A stretch of 64,000 bases of DNA, from NCBI RefSeq assembly GCF_008801925.2, contig NZ_CP062803.1, positions 310,001-374,000 of the forward strand, read 5' to 3'. Below are positions 44,888-53,488 of this stretch, one piece after another. The notes under the pieces were generated by a model. The model worked only from the letters and a program-made list of their open reading frames with translations, did no database searches and had not been told where the DNA came from. The position numbers and the translations under genes were made by a program. This DNA comes from Cupriavidus basilensis (lineage in GTDB: Bacteria > Pseudomonadota > Gammaproteobacteria > Burkholderiales > Burkholderiaceae). Position 1 is the first letter of the stretch; the number at the start of each line of letters is the position of its first letter.

Positions 44888-46840
44888 ATGCCGAAGGGAG
44901 TATATCCGCAGCGTGTGGCCAAGGCCGCCCTGGCGGCGATCGCGTGCGCAGTGCTTGCCACGCCGGTATTTGCGCAGAAACGGCCCCAGCCGCAACCCCA
45001 ATCGCAGTCGCTCGCCATCCCGAGCAACCCCGACGACGCTTTCGTGGCGCTGCGCGAAGCCGCGCGCAAAAACGACGTGGCGCGCACCGACGCCATCTCG
45101 GCCACGCTGGTGGATTACCCGATCTCGTCTTACGTCGAGTACTTCCGCATCAAGCCGCAGATGTTCGACGCCAGTGGCCTGGCCCGCATCGACGCCCCTG
45201 ACGACCAGGTGCGCGCGTTCCTGCAGCGCTACAAGGGCGAGGCCATTGCCGACCGCATGCGCAATGACTGGCTGCTGGTGCTGGGCAAGAAGCGCGACTG
45301 GGCCAATTTCGACGCCGAATACCCGCAGTTCGTGCTCAAGGACGATACGCAGGTCGAGTGCTACGCGTTGCTGTCGCGCGCGCTCAAGGGCCAGAACGTG
45401 GCGGCGGATGCACGCGCGGCGCTGAGCGATCCGCGCTACTACGGCGAAGGCTGTGTCGACCTGATCGGCTACCTGGCCCAAAGCAGGCAGATCGAGCCGA
45501 GCGACGTGGCCTTCCAGGCGCGCCAGGCGCTGGAGCAGAACTATGTGACGCTGGCCGGGCGCATCGCCGCCACCGCGCCGGACGCGCGCGGCGACAGCAA
45601 CACGCTCGCCACCGTGGTCAAGATGGCGCGCAACGATCCCTCCCAGGCCGCGGCCTACCTGAGCGCCAATGCCGGCAGCCTGTCGCGCGACGAGCAGGGC
45701 GCCGGCTGGGGCGTGGTTGGCCAGTACGCCGCCAAGAAGCTCGCACCCGAGGCAGCCGGCTACTACCGCCGCCAGATGGACCTGGGCGGCAACCAGTGGC
45801 TGTCCGACGAAACGCAGGAGTGGCGCGTGCGCTCCGCGCTGCGCCAGGGCGACTGGAAGCAGGTGCGCCAGGCGGTGGAGCTGATGCGCCCCGAGCTGCG
45901 CGCCAAGGACCCGGCCTGGACGTACTGGTACGGGCGCGCGCTCAAGGCGGACAACCGCGGCGCCGAGGCCGAGAAGCAGTTCCAGTCGATCGCCGGCCAG
46001 TTCAACTTCTACGGCCAGCTGGCCAGCGAGGAACTGGGCAACCGCATCGTGCTGCCGGCACGCACGCAGGTCAGCGATGCCGAGGTCAATGCCATGCGCA
46101 CCCGCCCGGGCTTCCTGCGCGCGCAGAAGTTCTATGACCTGAACCTGCGCTTCGAAGGTAATCGCGAATGGAACTGGGAACTGCGCGGCATGACCGACCG
46201 CCAGCTGCTGGCCGCCGCCGACTACGCCCGCCGCATCGAGCTGCTGGACCGCGCCGTCAACACCGCGGACCGCACCCAGGCCGAGCATGACTTCTCGCTG
46301 CGCTTCCTGATGCCGTACCGCGACATCATGCAGCGCGCCACCGATGACGTGGGCCTGGATATGGCATGGGCCTATGGCCTGGTGCGCCAGGAGTCGCGCT
46401 TCATCATGAACGCGCGCTCCTCCGCCGGCGCTCATGGCCTGATGCAGGTGATGCCGGCGACGGCCAAGTGGGTTGCGCGCAAGATCGGCATGACGGACTT
46501 CTCGCCCTCGATGATGAGCGATCCCAATGTCAACATCCAGCTCGGCACCAACTATATGAGCATGGTGCTGACTGACCTGGATAGCTCCTGGACGCTGGCT
46601 TCGGCCGCCTACAACGCCGGCCCGGGCCGTCCCAAGAACTGGCGCTCCAGCTTGCCGCGCCAGGTCGAGGGCGCGATCTTCGCCGAGACCATTCCGTTCT
46701 CGGAGACCCGGACCTACGTGAAGAATGTGCTGTCGAACGCCACGTACTATGCTGCATTGATGAGCGGCCGGCCGCAGTCGCTCAAGGATCGCCTGGGCGT
46801 GGTGTCGCCGTCGCAGATCACCACCACCAGCCTGCCCTGA
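44888..46840 (+). CDS. slt: Soluble lytic murein transglycosylase
   Basis: 650-aa periplasmic Slt70-type enzyme cleaving peptidoglycan to anhydro-muropeptides, the AmpG substrates. The signal peptide is at residues 1-27 (cleavage after FAQ). A long alpha-superhelical region covers about 40-470. The C-terminal catalytic domain has the Glu in VRQESRFIMNARSSAGAHG (about residue 502), GLMQVMPATAKWVA and AYNAGPGRPKNWR. The start has GGAAG about 9 nt upstream. It is divergent from the 5-FCL gene. Confidence 0.95.
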   Translation: MPKGVYPQRVAKAALAAIACAVLATPVFAQKRPQPQPQSQSLAIPSNPDDAFVALREAARKNDVARTDAISATLVDYPISSYVEYFRIKPQMFDASGLARIDAPDDQVRAFLQRYKGEAIADRMRNDWLLVLGKKRDWANFDAEYPQFVLKDDTQVECYALLSRALKGQNVAADARAALSDPRYYGEGCVDLIGYLAQSRQIEPSDVAFQARQALEQNYVTLAGRIAATAPDARGDSNTLATVVKMARNDPSQAAAYLSANAGSLSRDEQGAGWGVVGQYAAKKLAPEAAGYYRRQMDLGGNQWLSDETQEWRVRSALRQGDWKQVRQAVELMRPELRAKDPAWTYWYGRALKADNRGAEAEKQFQSIAGQFNFYGQLASEELGNRIVLPARTQVSDAEVNAMRTRPGFLRAQKFYDLNLRFEGNREWNWELRGMTDRQLLAAADYARRIELLDRAVNTADRTQAEHDFSLRFLMPYRDIMQRATDDVGLDMAWAYGLVRQESRFIMNARSSAGAHGLMQVMPATAKWVARKIGMTDFSPSMMSDPNVNIQLGTNYMSMVLTDLDSSWTLASAAYNAGPGRPKNWRSSLPRQVEGAIFAETIPFSETRTYVKNVLSNATYYAALMSGRPQSLKDRLGVVSPSQITTTSLP

Positions 46841-46944
46841 GGTTTTAACGCCTTCGAGGCAGCGCGGTCTGCAGGCCATGCGGTAACCGGCGCATGCTCC
46901 AGCCCTGGAGCGTGCGCCAGTCGTCCCTTGCCGCGGAGAGATCC

Positions 46945-47970
46945 ATGCAGACCAGCAACGTTCTAGTGATCGGAGGGGCCGGCTTTGTCGGCAGCCACCT
47001 GGTAGCCCGCCTGGCAGGTGTCGCCACCGCGTCGGCCACGCCGCTGGAGCCGGGCACCGTCGTGGAGCCGCCTCTGGACCCCGAACGCATCGTGGTCGCT
47101 ACCCGCGACGCCGAGCATGCACAGCACCTGCTGCTGCTGCCGCGCGTCGAGGTGATCGAGCTGGACGTGAGGAACGAGGCTGAGCTGAACGCCGCCATTG
47201 GCTCGCTGGGCACCGACGGCATCGTGGTGAACCTGGTCGGCATTCTCCATGGCGAACGCGCCGAGCCCTATGGCGCGGCCTTTGCCGCTGCCCATGTGGA
47301 CCTCGCGCGGCGCATTGTCGAGTCTTGCCGCAGTACCGGCGTGCGCAGGCTGTTGCACATGAGCGCGCTGGGCGCCGACAGCGCCGGCCCGTCGATGTAC
47401 CTGCGCAGCAAGGGCGACGGCGAGCGCGTGGTGCGCGAGAGCGCCCTGGACTGGACCATCTTCCGTCCGTCCGTGATCTTTGGCCCCGACGACCATTTCC
47501 TCAATCTGTTCGCCCAACTGCAGCAGCTGGCGCCCGTGGTGCCGCTCGCCTGCGCGCATGCCAGGTTCCAGCCGGTGTACGTGCAGGACGTGGCGCAGGC
47601 CATGGTCAACGCCATGGCGACGCCGGCTACCATCGGCCGCGCCTACGACCTGGCGGGGCCGCAGGTCTATACGCTGGAGGAGCTGGTGCGTTTTGCCGGC
47701 CGCGCCAGCGGCCACCCGCGCCCCGTCCTGCACCTGCCCGACGCCCTGGCCCGCGTGCAGGCAGCCATCCTCGAACATATGCCGGGCGCACCGGTAATGT
47801 CGCGCGACAACCTCGACTCCATGCGGCTCGACAATGTCATGCAGGGGCCGATCGCGCCCGAGCTTGGGCTGGGCCAGCCGGTGGGACTGGAGGTGGTGAT
47901 GACCGATGCGCTGGCGGGCCGCGGGCACGAGAGCCAGATGCTGGGACTGCGGCGCAGCGGGTATCGTTGA
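46945..47970 (+). CDS. NDUFA9-like NAD(P)-binding protein (atypical SDR)
   Basis: 341-aa extended SDR of the complex I NDUFA9-like group. The nucleotide motif VIGGAGFVGSHLVARL is at about residues 8-23. TDGIVVNLVGILHG, HMSALGADSAGPSMYLRSKGDGERVV (a modified Tyr-X3-Lys) and TIFRPSVIFGPDDHFLNLFAQL follow. Bacterial members probably bind NADPH or quinone-cofactor intermediates; the role is uncertain. It lies between slt and a GST gene, same direction. The upstream gap holds a hairpin (CTCCAG/CTGGAG, 46896-46910). Confidence 0.86.
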   Translation: MQTSNVLVIGGAGFVGSHLVARLAGVATASATPLEPGTVVEPPLDPERIVVATRDAEHAQHLLLLPRVEVIELDVRNEAELNAAIGSLGTDGIVVNLVGILHGERAEPYGAAFAAAHVDLARRIVESCRSTGVRRLLHMSALGADSAGPSMYLRSKGDGERVVRESALDWTIFRPSVIFGPDDHFLNLFAQLQQLAPVVPLACAHARFQPVYVQDVAQAMVNAMATPATIGRAYDLAGPQVYTLEELVRFAGRASGHPRPVLHLPDALARVQAAILEHMPGAPVMSRDNLDSMRLDNVMQGPIAPELGLGQPVGLEVVMTDALAGRGHESQMLGLRRSGYR

Positions 47971-48168
47971 GCGGCAGGCGGCCTGGTCCGGCTTTGCCCC
48001 TCGCATGTGACCAGGATTCACATCGCTGCGAGCGTAATTCGCTTGGAGGCGCTTGGCGCGGCTGGCTACAATGGTTCGTTCGCCGCCGTGCGCTTGCGTG
48101 CGCACGCTTCGCGCTGCGGGCTTGCCCCGGCCGCGCGCTCCCCCACGTTTTCCTGCAAGGATTTTGCG

Positions 48169-48858
48169 ATGAAGCTCGTCATCGGCAACAAGAATTACTC
48201 TTCCTGGTCGCTGCGCCCCTGGCTGCTGATGCGGCAGGCTGGCATTGCGTTCGAGGAGGTCAAGGTGCGCTTGTTCGTGGCCGGGTTCGAGCAAGCGATT
48301 GCGAAGCACTCGCCGACCGGCAAGGTGCCGGTGCTGGTCGATGGCGATGTCTCGGTGTGGGACTCACTGTCGATTGCCGAATACCTGGCCGAGTCCTTTC
48401 CCGAGAAGCAGCTCTGGCCGGCCGACCGTGCCGAGCGTGCGCATGCGCGCTCGATCTGCGCGGAGATGCACTCGGGCTTCGGCAACCTGCGCAGCCAGCT
48501 GCCGATGAACGTCACCGCGGTGCTGCCCGGCATGGGCTGGAACGTCGCGGTGCAGCGCGATGTGGACCGCGTCGCCGCGATCTGGTCGGACCTGCGCGCG
48601 CGCCATGCGGCCGCAGGCCCGTTCCTGTTCGGTGCATTCACCATTGCCGACGCATTTTTCGCGCCGGTGGTCAGCCGCTTTGCCACTTATGGCATCCACC
48701 TGCCAGAGGCCGCCAAGCAATATGCGGACTTTATCCTGGCGCTGCCGGCCATGCAGGCGTGGATTGCCGATGCCCGCGAAGAGCGCGATTTCCTTGCCTC
48801 CGACGAGCCCTACCGCCTCACCCCCGATCGCCCCGACGCGATTGTGATCAACCATTGA
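48169..48858 (+). CDS. Glutathione S-transferase family protein
   Basis: 229-aa GST. The N-terminal thioredoxin fold begins KLVIGNKNYSSWSLRPWLLMRQ with the Ser-containing active site typical of the zeta/beta-like YfcF/YliJ group; cis-Pro is in GKVPVLVDG and SIAEYLAE follows. The C-terminal helical domain contains FLFGAFTIADAFFAPVVSRF. GSH-dependent substrates cannot be predicted. The start has AAGGA 8 nt upstream. It ends 8 bp before cca. Confidence 0.9.
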   Translation: MKLVIGNKNYSSWSLRPWLLMRQAGIAFEEVKVRLFVAGFEQAIAKHSPTGKVPVLVDGDVSVWDSLSIAEYLAESFPEKQLWPADRAERAHARSICAEMHSGFGNLRSQLPMNVTAVLPGMGWNVAVQRDVDRVAAIWSDLRARHAAAGPFLFGAFTIADAFFAPVVSRFATYGIHLPEAAKQYADFILALPAMQAWIADAREERDFLASDEPYRLTPDRPDAIVINH

Positions 48859-48866
48859 GCTCGTCC

Positions 48867-50102
48867 ATGCAGGTGTATGCCGTAGGCGGCGCCATTCGCG
48901 ACGCCCTGCTGGGCTTGTCGAGCCAGGACCGCGACTATGTGGTGGTGGGCGCAACCCCGGCCGAGATGGAAGCCCAGGGCTATAAGCCGGTAGGCAAGGA
49001 TTTCCCCGTGTTCCTCCATCCCAGGACCCGGGAGGAATACGCGCTGGCCCGCACCGAGCGCAAGACCGCGGCAGGCTACAAGGGCTTTTCGTTCTATTGC
49101 GCGCCGGACGTGACGCTGGAAGACGACCTGGTGCGGCGTGATCTCACCATCAACGCCATGGCGCAGGCTGTGGGCGATGACGGCGCGCTCACGGGCCCTG
49201 TGATCGATCCCTACGGCGGGCAGCGCGACCTTGCCGCACGGCTGTTTCGCCATGTGTCGGACGCCTTCGCCGAAGACCCGGTGCGGATCCTGCGCGTGGC
49301 GCGCTTCGCCGCGCGTTTCAATGATTTCACGGTAGCCCCGGAGACGCTGGTGCTGATGCGCCGGATGGTGGCAGCCGGCGAGGTCGACGCGCTGGTGGCC
49401 GAACGCGTCTGGCAGGAACTCGCGCGCGGCCTGATGGAGGCACGGCCCTCACGCATGTTCGAGGTGCTGCGCGAATGCGGGGCGCTGGCGCGGCTGCTGC
49501 CAGAGCTGGACCGGTTATGGGGCGTGCCGCAGCGGGCCGACTACCACCCGGAGGTGGATACCGGCGTGCACGTGATGATGGTCGTGGATACTGCCGCCGC
49601 GATGGGCACCTCGTTGCCGGTGCGCTTTGCCGCACTGATGCACGACCTGGGCAAGGGCACCACGCCCGAGGATGTGCTGCCCCGTCATATCGGGCACGAG
49701 CAGCGCAGGGTGGCATTGCTGGAGGCGGTTTGCAAGCGGTTGCGCGTGCCGACTGACTGCCGTGACCTGGCTGTGGTGGTGGCGCGCGAGCATGGCAATA
49801 TCCATCGCTCCGAGGCGTTTGGTGCTGCCGCGCTGACGCGTTTGCTGGAGCGGTGCGATGCATTGCGCAAGCCGGCGCGGTTTGCTGAAGCGCTGCAGGC
49901 ATGCGAGGCGGATGCGCGGGGACGGCTTGGGTTTGAGGACCGCGAGTATCCGCAGACGGCGCGGTTGATGATGGCGCTGGAGGCGGCGGCTTCGGTGGAC
50001 GCCGGGGCCGTGGCGCGGGAGTGTGCTGGGGATCCTGGGTTGATTAAGGATCGGGTGCATGCTGCGCGGGTGGCGGCAGTGGAGGCTAAGGTGGGGGGGT
50101 AG
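48867..50102 (+). CDS. cca: tRNA CCA-adding enzyme with HD domain
   Basis: 411-aa class II tRNA nucleotidyltransferase adding or repairing the 3' CCA. The catalytic core has YAVGGAIRDALLG, QDRDYVVVG (metal Asp pair), RRDLTINAMAQ, DPYGGQRDL and DPVRILRVARFAARF; the latter motifs select CTP/ATP. An HD domain (FAALMHDLGKGTTPEDVLPRHIGHEQ) at about residues 250-275 supplies phosphohydrolase activity as in E. coli Cca. It runs to the edge of the nested palindromic element. Confidence 0.96.
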   Translation: MQVYAVGGAIRDALLGLSSQDRDYVVVGATPAEMEAQGYKPVGKDFPVFLHPRTREEYALARTERKTAAGYKGFSFYCAPDVTLEDDLVRRDLTINAMAQAVGDDGALTGPVIDPYGGQRDLAARLFRHVSDAFAEDPVRILRVARFAARFNDFTVAPETLVLMRRMVAAGEVDALVAERVWQELARGLMEARPSRMFEVLRECGALARLLPELDRLWGVPQRADYHPEVDTGVHVMMVVDTAAAMGTSLPVRFAALMHDLGKGTTPEDVLPRHIGHEQRRVALLEAVCKRLRVPTDCRDLAVVVAREHGNIHRSEAFGAAALTRLLERCDALRKPARFAEALQACEADARGRLGFEDREYPQTARLMMALEAAASVDAGAVARECAGDPGLIKDRVHAARVAAVEAKVGG

Positions 50103-50309
50103 GGGGTAACTACAACTGCAACTTCAGCTGCAACTGCTTAACGTCAAGAGCAGCTTCAACTTCAACTGCAGTTTCACCTCCCCTGCGGGGAGGCGACCTA
50201 CTTTCTTGTCTCGCCAAGAAAGTAGGCAAAGAAGCGACCCGGATGGGGCGAAAGCCCCCTCGTCGGCAGGCAAAAAGAGCGGCCGGGGGCCAAACTCACA
50301 TCGCCTTAA

Positions 50310-51484
50310 GGATCGCCTGAAAAACTCAGTTTCGTGACCCGGGCGTCTTATCGACACCGTCGCGGTTTGGATCTCCGCGGCTCTCCGGCTGGTTGCGTCA
50401 GCGCAATCCCGTTCTCTACCCGGTTGGGAGGCCATTCGGCCCCTCAATCGGCGTCACACGCCGTACGCAAGCAGCGCTCTGCGAGCCATCCAGAGATTGC
50501 TTAGTGCAAACAGCGTCTTCAGTTGTGCCGTGTTCTTCGCGAGACCTCGGTAACGGACCTTGGCCATGCCGAACTGCTGCTTCAGCACCCGGAATGGATG
50601 TTCCACCTTCCCCCGGATCTTCGCTTTGATCGATTCGATCTCATTGAGCATCGCTTGAGCACGATCGCTGAGATCGAGTCTGCGGCGCTTGCCGGGCAGC
50701 ATGCTCACGTGCCACCTCACCCCCGGTGCAGCCTCGGGCCGCTTGTGCACGCCAACGAAGCCGGCATCGCCAAAGACATCTGTTTCATTGCCATGCAGCA
50801 AGCTGTGTGCTTGGCTGATCTCACTCACATGGGCAGCCGTGCCGATCACGGTGTGCACCAGTCCGGAATCCGCATCCACGCCAATATGCGCCTTCATGCC
50901 GAAGTAATACTGCTTGCCCTTACGCGTGGAGTGCATCTCAGGATCACGCTCTCCACTGCTGTTCTTCGTCGAGGTCGGTGCACTGATCAATGTGGCATCG
51001 ACCACCGTTCCCGCTTTCAACATCAGGCCTTTGCCTGCCAGCATCCCGTTCACGACCGTCAATATCTGGGCAGCCAAGTCGTGCCGCTCCAGCAAGTGAC
51101 GAAATCTCAAGATCGTGCTTTCGTCTGGCAACCGCGCCATGGCGCCGTCCAGGCCAGCGAACTCGCGATAGAGCGGCACATCATGAAGCGCTTCTTCCAT
51201 GGCCGGATCTGACAGGCCGAACCACTGCTGCAGGAAGTGAACGCGCAACATCGTCCCGACCGGAAATGGTGGGCGTCCGGTCTTCTTCTTGGGGCAATGG
51301 GGTTCGATCAGGGCAACCAGGTCTGCCCAGGGGACCACCTGACTCATCTCATCCAAGAACTCGCGCTTACGCGTGCGCTTTGTCGACAGGTTCAATCCCA
51401 ATTCTCCTTGCTTCATGGCAGCTTCCTCCTGACTAGTGCAACGTAGGGGAAGCGCCACTCGCTGACACGTTTTGCAGAGAATCC
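50310..51484 (-). mobile_element. IS5-family insertion sequence, 1175 bp
   Basis: The ends GGATCGCCTGAAAAAC and (on the other strand) GGATTCTCTGCAAAAC form the terminal inverted repeats. A 4-bp TTAA flanks both sides (50306-50309 and 51485-51488), as expected for target duplication in the IS5 group. Removing the element restores the palindrome CGCCTTAAGGCG, which exists intact at 51809-51820. This fixes the boundaries to the base. It carries one complete transposase gene. Confidence 0.92.
50454..51416 (-). CDS. IS5-family transposase
   Basis: 320-aa DDE transposase, apparently complete. The N-terminal DUF772-type domain has RPPFPVGTMLRVHFLQQWFGLSD. The catalytic Asp residues are in TVVDATLISAPTS and VFGDAGFVGVHKR, and the Glu is in RGKVEHPFRVLKQQFG. 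GGAGGAAG precedes the ATG at 51416. Both end repeats are intact, so the element may be active. Confidence 0.94.
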   Translation of the reverse strand: MKQGELGLNLSTKRTRKREFLDEMSQVVPWADLVALIEPHCPKKKTGRPPFPVGTMLRVHFLQQWFGLSDPAMEEALHDVPLYREFAGLDGAMARLPDESTILRFRHLLERHDLAAQILTVVNGMLAGKGLMLKAGTVVDATLISAPTSTKNSSGERDPEMHSTRKGKQYYFGMKAHIGVDADSGLVHTVIGTAAHVSEISQAHSLLHGNETDVFGDAGFVGVHKRPEAAPGVRWHVSMLPGKRRRLDLSDRAQAMLNEIESIKAKIRGKVEHPFRVLKQQFGMAKVRYRGLAKNTAQLKTLFALSNLWMARRALLAYGV

Positions 51485-51573
51485 TTAAGGCGATGCTCAG
51501 ACATGGCCCCCTCGTTTCCGCTCTTTTTGCCTGCCGACGAGGCGCCCCATGACGGGAGATGAAAACCCAGACG

Positions 51574-51720
51574 GCTCGCTTCGCATCGCGGGTGGGTGAT
51601 TGCCGCCTGGGGGCGGCAATCACGGCTACACCGAATGGTGATTTGATCCCCACGACCACTGGTTCGGCCGTGTTTCCCGCCTGGGGGCGGGAAACACCCA
51701 TGGCGATGCGGAGCGAGCCG
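51574..51720. other. Four-way-junction-like palindrome with twin 12-bp hairpins
   Basis: An outer 17-bp stem (51574-51590 with 51704-51720; one G-T pair) encloses two perfect 12-bp hairpins with the same TGGG loop: GTGATTGCCGCC/GGCGGCAATCAC (51597-51624) and GTGTTTCCCGCC/GGCGGGAAACAC (51671-51698). Between them, CCGAA/TTCGG encloses a TGGTG/CACGACCA fold. Loops are conserved while stems differ, and every stem is fully paired, which suggests a maintained structure. It sits at the exact centre of the larger element. No protein frame fits it. Confidence 0.8.
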
Positions 51721-51748
51721 TGGAGGTGTACCAAGGCCGTATGGGGCG

Positions 51749-51854
51749 CCTCGGGATTTCACGAAAAGAGCGGAGAAGAGGGACCCATGTCTGAGTATCG
51801 CCTTAAGGCGATGCGAGTTTGGGTCCCGGCCGCTCTTTTCGTGAAATCCCGAGG
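51749..51854. repeat. Intact side hairpin of the nested element
   Basis: A perfect 25-bp stem (51749-51773 with 51830-51854) with the 12-bp palindrome CGCCTTAAGGCG near the top (51809-51820). This is the uninterrupted counterpart of the left side hairpin, into whose TTAA the IS5 element is inserted. The base sequence of the stems differs between the two hairpins (GTCGGCAGGC versus GGGATTTCAC), but the GAGCGG end and apex are shared. Confidence 0.88.
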
Positions 51855-51935
51855 GGGTGTCGCCCCGTCCGGCGCGCCTTCTTTGCCTACTTTCTTGGCA
51901 AGCGGCGTGTGTCAAGGTAGTTGTCGCCTCAGCCG

Positions 51936-52967
51936 TTACGCTGCTTGCTTGTAATTCTGTCCGTTTTGCTGCGCTCGCTCCGGGTTCAGGTACACAGCAT
52001 CTGGTAGTTCCCAGTTGCGGATGCCCGTGGTCCAACGCTGCGGATTCCGGGCGCGCACAACTTCATACAGTGCCGTTCTCTGCGCCAACAGAGCGGTGGC
52101 TGTGCCCTGATGCCGCTGGTTGGGCGTGACGTATTTCAGGCTGCTGTGTCGGTGCTCGTCGTTGTACCAGCGCACGAAGCGCAGCACCCAGTCACGCGCT
52201 TGTTCCAGGCTATCGAACGGGCGTTCCGGCCACATCGGGCAGTACTTCGCCGTGCGGAACAGCGCTTCGGCATAGGCATTGTCGTTACTCACCCTGGGCC
52301 GGCTGTAGGATGGCACCACCCCTAGGTCATACATTGCTGCCAGCATGGTGGCCCCTTTCATGGCCTTGCCGTTGTCCGAGTGCAGCACCAGCGGACGACC
52401 CGCTGTCTGCTCCCGCAAACAGCCGTGCATCAGCAGGCGGCTGGCGTGCTCAGCCGTCTGGCTCTCATGCACCTCGTTGGCTACCAGCTTGCGGCTGTAG
52501 ATGTCCTTCATCATGTACCAGTAGAAGAACTTGCCCTTGACCGTAGTCGGCAGCCAGGTGATGTCCCAACACCACACCTGATTCGGACCCGTGGCCCGGT
52601 GCGTCGTCAGCGGGCGCGTGCACGGGGCCTTGCTGCGGCCACGCCGACGGCTTTGTCCCGCTTCATGCAGCACCCGGTAGATCGTCGATACCGATCCCAC
52701 GTAGATGCCCTCATCCGCCAGCTTTGGCACGATCTGGTGCGGCGTCAGGCTCGCATAACCTGGCTGGTTCGCCGCCCTCAGCACCGCCTGCCGTTCTGAT
52801 TCGCTGAACTTGTTGGCCGGTGCATCACGACGCGCTTCAAGCCGCCCGTCGGCGGGGGCATGCCGCCAGCGCTGCATGGTCCGCTCGGTCAAACCAAGCG
52901 CCTCGCACGCCTTCGCCTGACGGGCCCCGGCGCCTACGGCTTCATCGATCAACTCTATGGCTTCCAA
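51936..52967 (-). CDS. IS3-family transposase OrfB (DDE domain)
   Basis: 343-aa second reading frame of the IS. A HTH region at about 10-45 (QAKACEALGLTERTMQRWRH) is followed by HTH_21-like SLTPHQIVPKLADEGIYVGSVSTIYRVL and an rve integrase core: Asp in VWCWDITWLP, Asp in VLHSDNGKAMKG and Glu in NDNAYAEALFRTAKY. No good start codon of its own is present (it opens at TTG 52967). The frame is open upstream to an A8 slippery run inside orfA, so it is normally made as an OrfAB fusion. Confidence 0.92.
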   Translation of the reverse strand: MEAIELIDEAVGAGARQAKACEALGLTERTMQRWRHAPADGRLEARRDAPANKFSESERQAVLRAANQPGYASLTPHQIVPKLADEGIYVGSVSTIYRVLHEAGQSRRRGRSKAPCTRPLTTHRATGPNQVWCWDITWLPTTVKGKFFYWYMMKDIYSRKLVANEVHESQTAEHASRLLMHGCLREQTAGRPLVLHSDNGKAMKGATMLAAMYDLGVVPSYSRPRVSNDNAYAEALFRTAKYCPMWPERPFDSLEQARDWVLRFVRWYNDEHRHSSLKYVTPNQRHQGTATALLAQRTALYEVVRARNPQRWTTGIRNWELPDAVYLNPERAQQNGQNYKQAA

Positions 52968-52984
52968 GCGATCCGGGGTGCTGA

Positions 52985-53488
52985 TCAGTCTTCCTCGTCC
53001 CGTCCCCAGATCGCTGCGGCTTTTTTTTGCAAGACCAGCAGTGCCGCCGTCTCCGCCAGCGCCGCATTCTTGCGCTTGAGCTCGCGTTCCAGCTCACGCA
53101 CTCGCCCACGCGCCGCTTCGTCTTCCCGCCGCTGCGCCAACGTTCGCTTGACGGGGGTAGCCGCATTGGCCTGCTCGCACGCCTCACGCCATTGCTGAAT
53201 CTGCTCCGCCCGGATGCCCTTTGCGCGGCAGTACTCCGACAGCTCCGCTTCGCTTAGCGGCGCTGTCTCCAACACAACGCGAAACTTGTCCGCGCTGGAC
53301 CATTGATCACTCTGCTTTCCGTCACCCGGCACAATTCTTCCTGCTTCTCTCGCCATCCTGCGCCAAGTCCGCAAGGTCACTGTCGTGATCCCTGTGGCCT
53401 TGGCCAACTCCACTATCGACCGGTTCAGCGGCGGCATCATCTGCTCCACCACCCATTCCCGATGCTCGATTGCATATCGTGTCATCAC
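52985..53488 (-). CDS. IS3-family transposase OrfA
   Basis: 167-aa first frame of the IS. An HTH_Tnp_1/homeodomain-like segment (NRSIVELAKATGITTVTLRTWRR) lies at about residues 23-45, and a second QWREACEQANA region further on. A coiled-coil/leucine-rich tail (EDEAARGRVRELERELKRKNAALAETAALLVLQKK) probably mediates dimerisation. The tail contains the A8 slip site. The start is about 60 bp inside the terminal repeat at 53551. Confidence 0.9.
   Translation of the reverse strand: MMTRYAIEHREWVVEQMMPPLNRSIVELAKATGITTVTLRTWRRMAREAGRIVPGDGKQSDQWSSADKFRVVLETAPLSEAELSEYCRAKGIRAEQIQQWREACEQANAATPVKRTLAQRREDEAARGRVRELERELKRKNAALAETAALLVLQKKAAAIWGRDEED
53021..53028 (-). promoter_or_regulatory. Programmed -1 frameshift site (A8) joining OrfA and OrfB
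   Basis: On the minus strand, orfA reads CAA AAA AAA GCC. A -1 slip on the A_AAA_AAA run continues AGC CGC AGC GAT CTG without stops straight into the orfB frame (54 bp to the orfB opening). This is the classic way IS3 elements make their OrfAB transposase. Confidence 0.88.
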
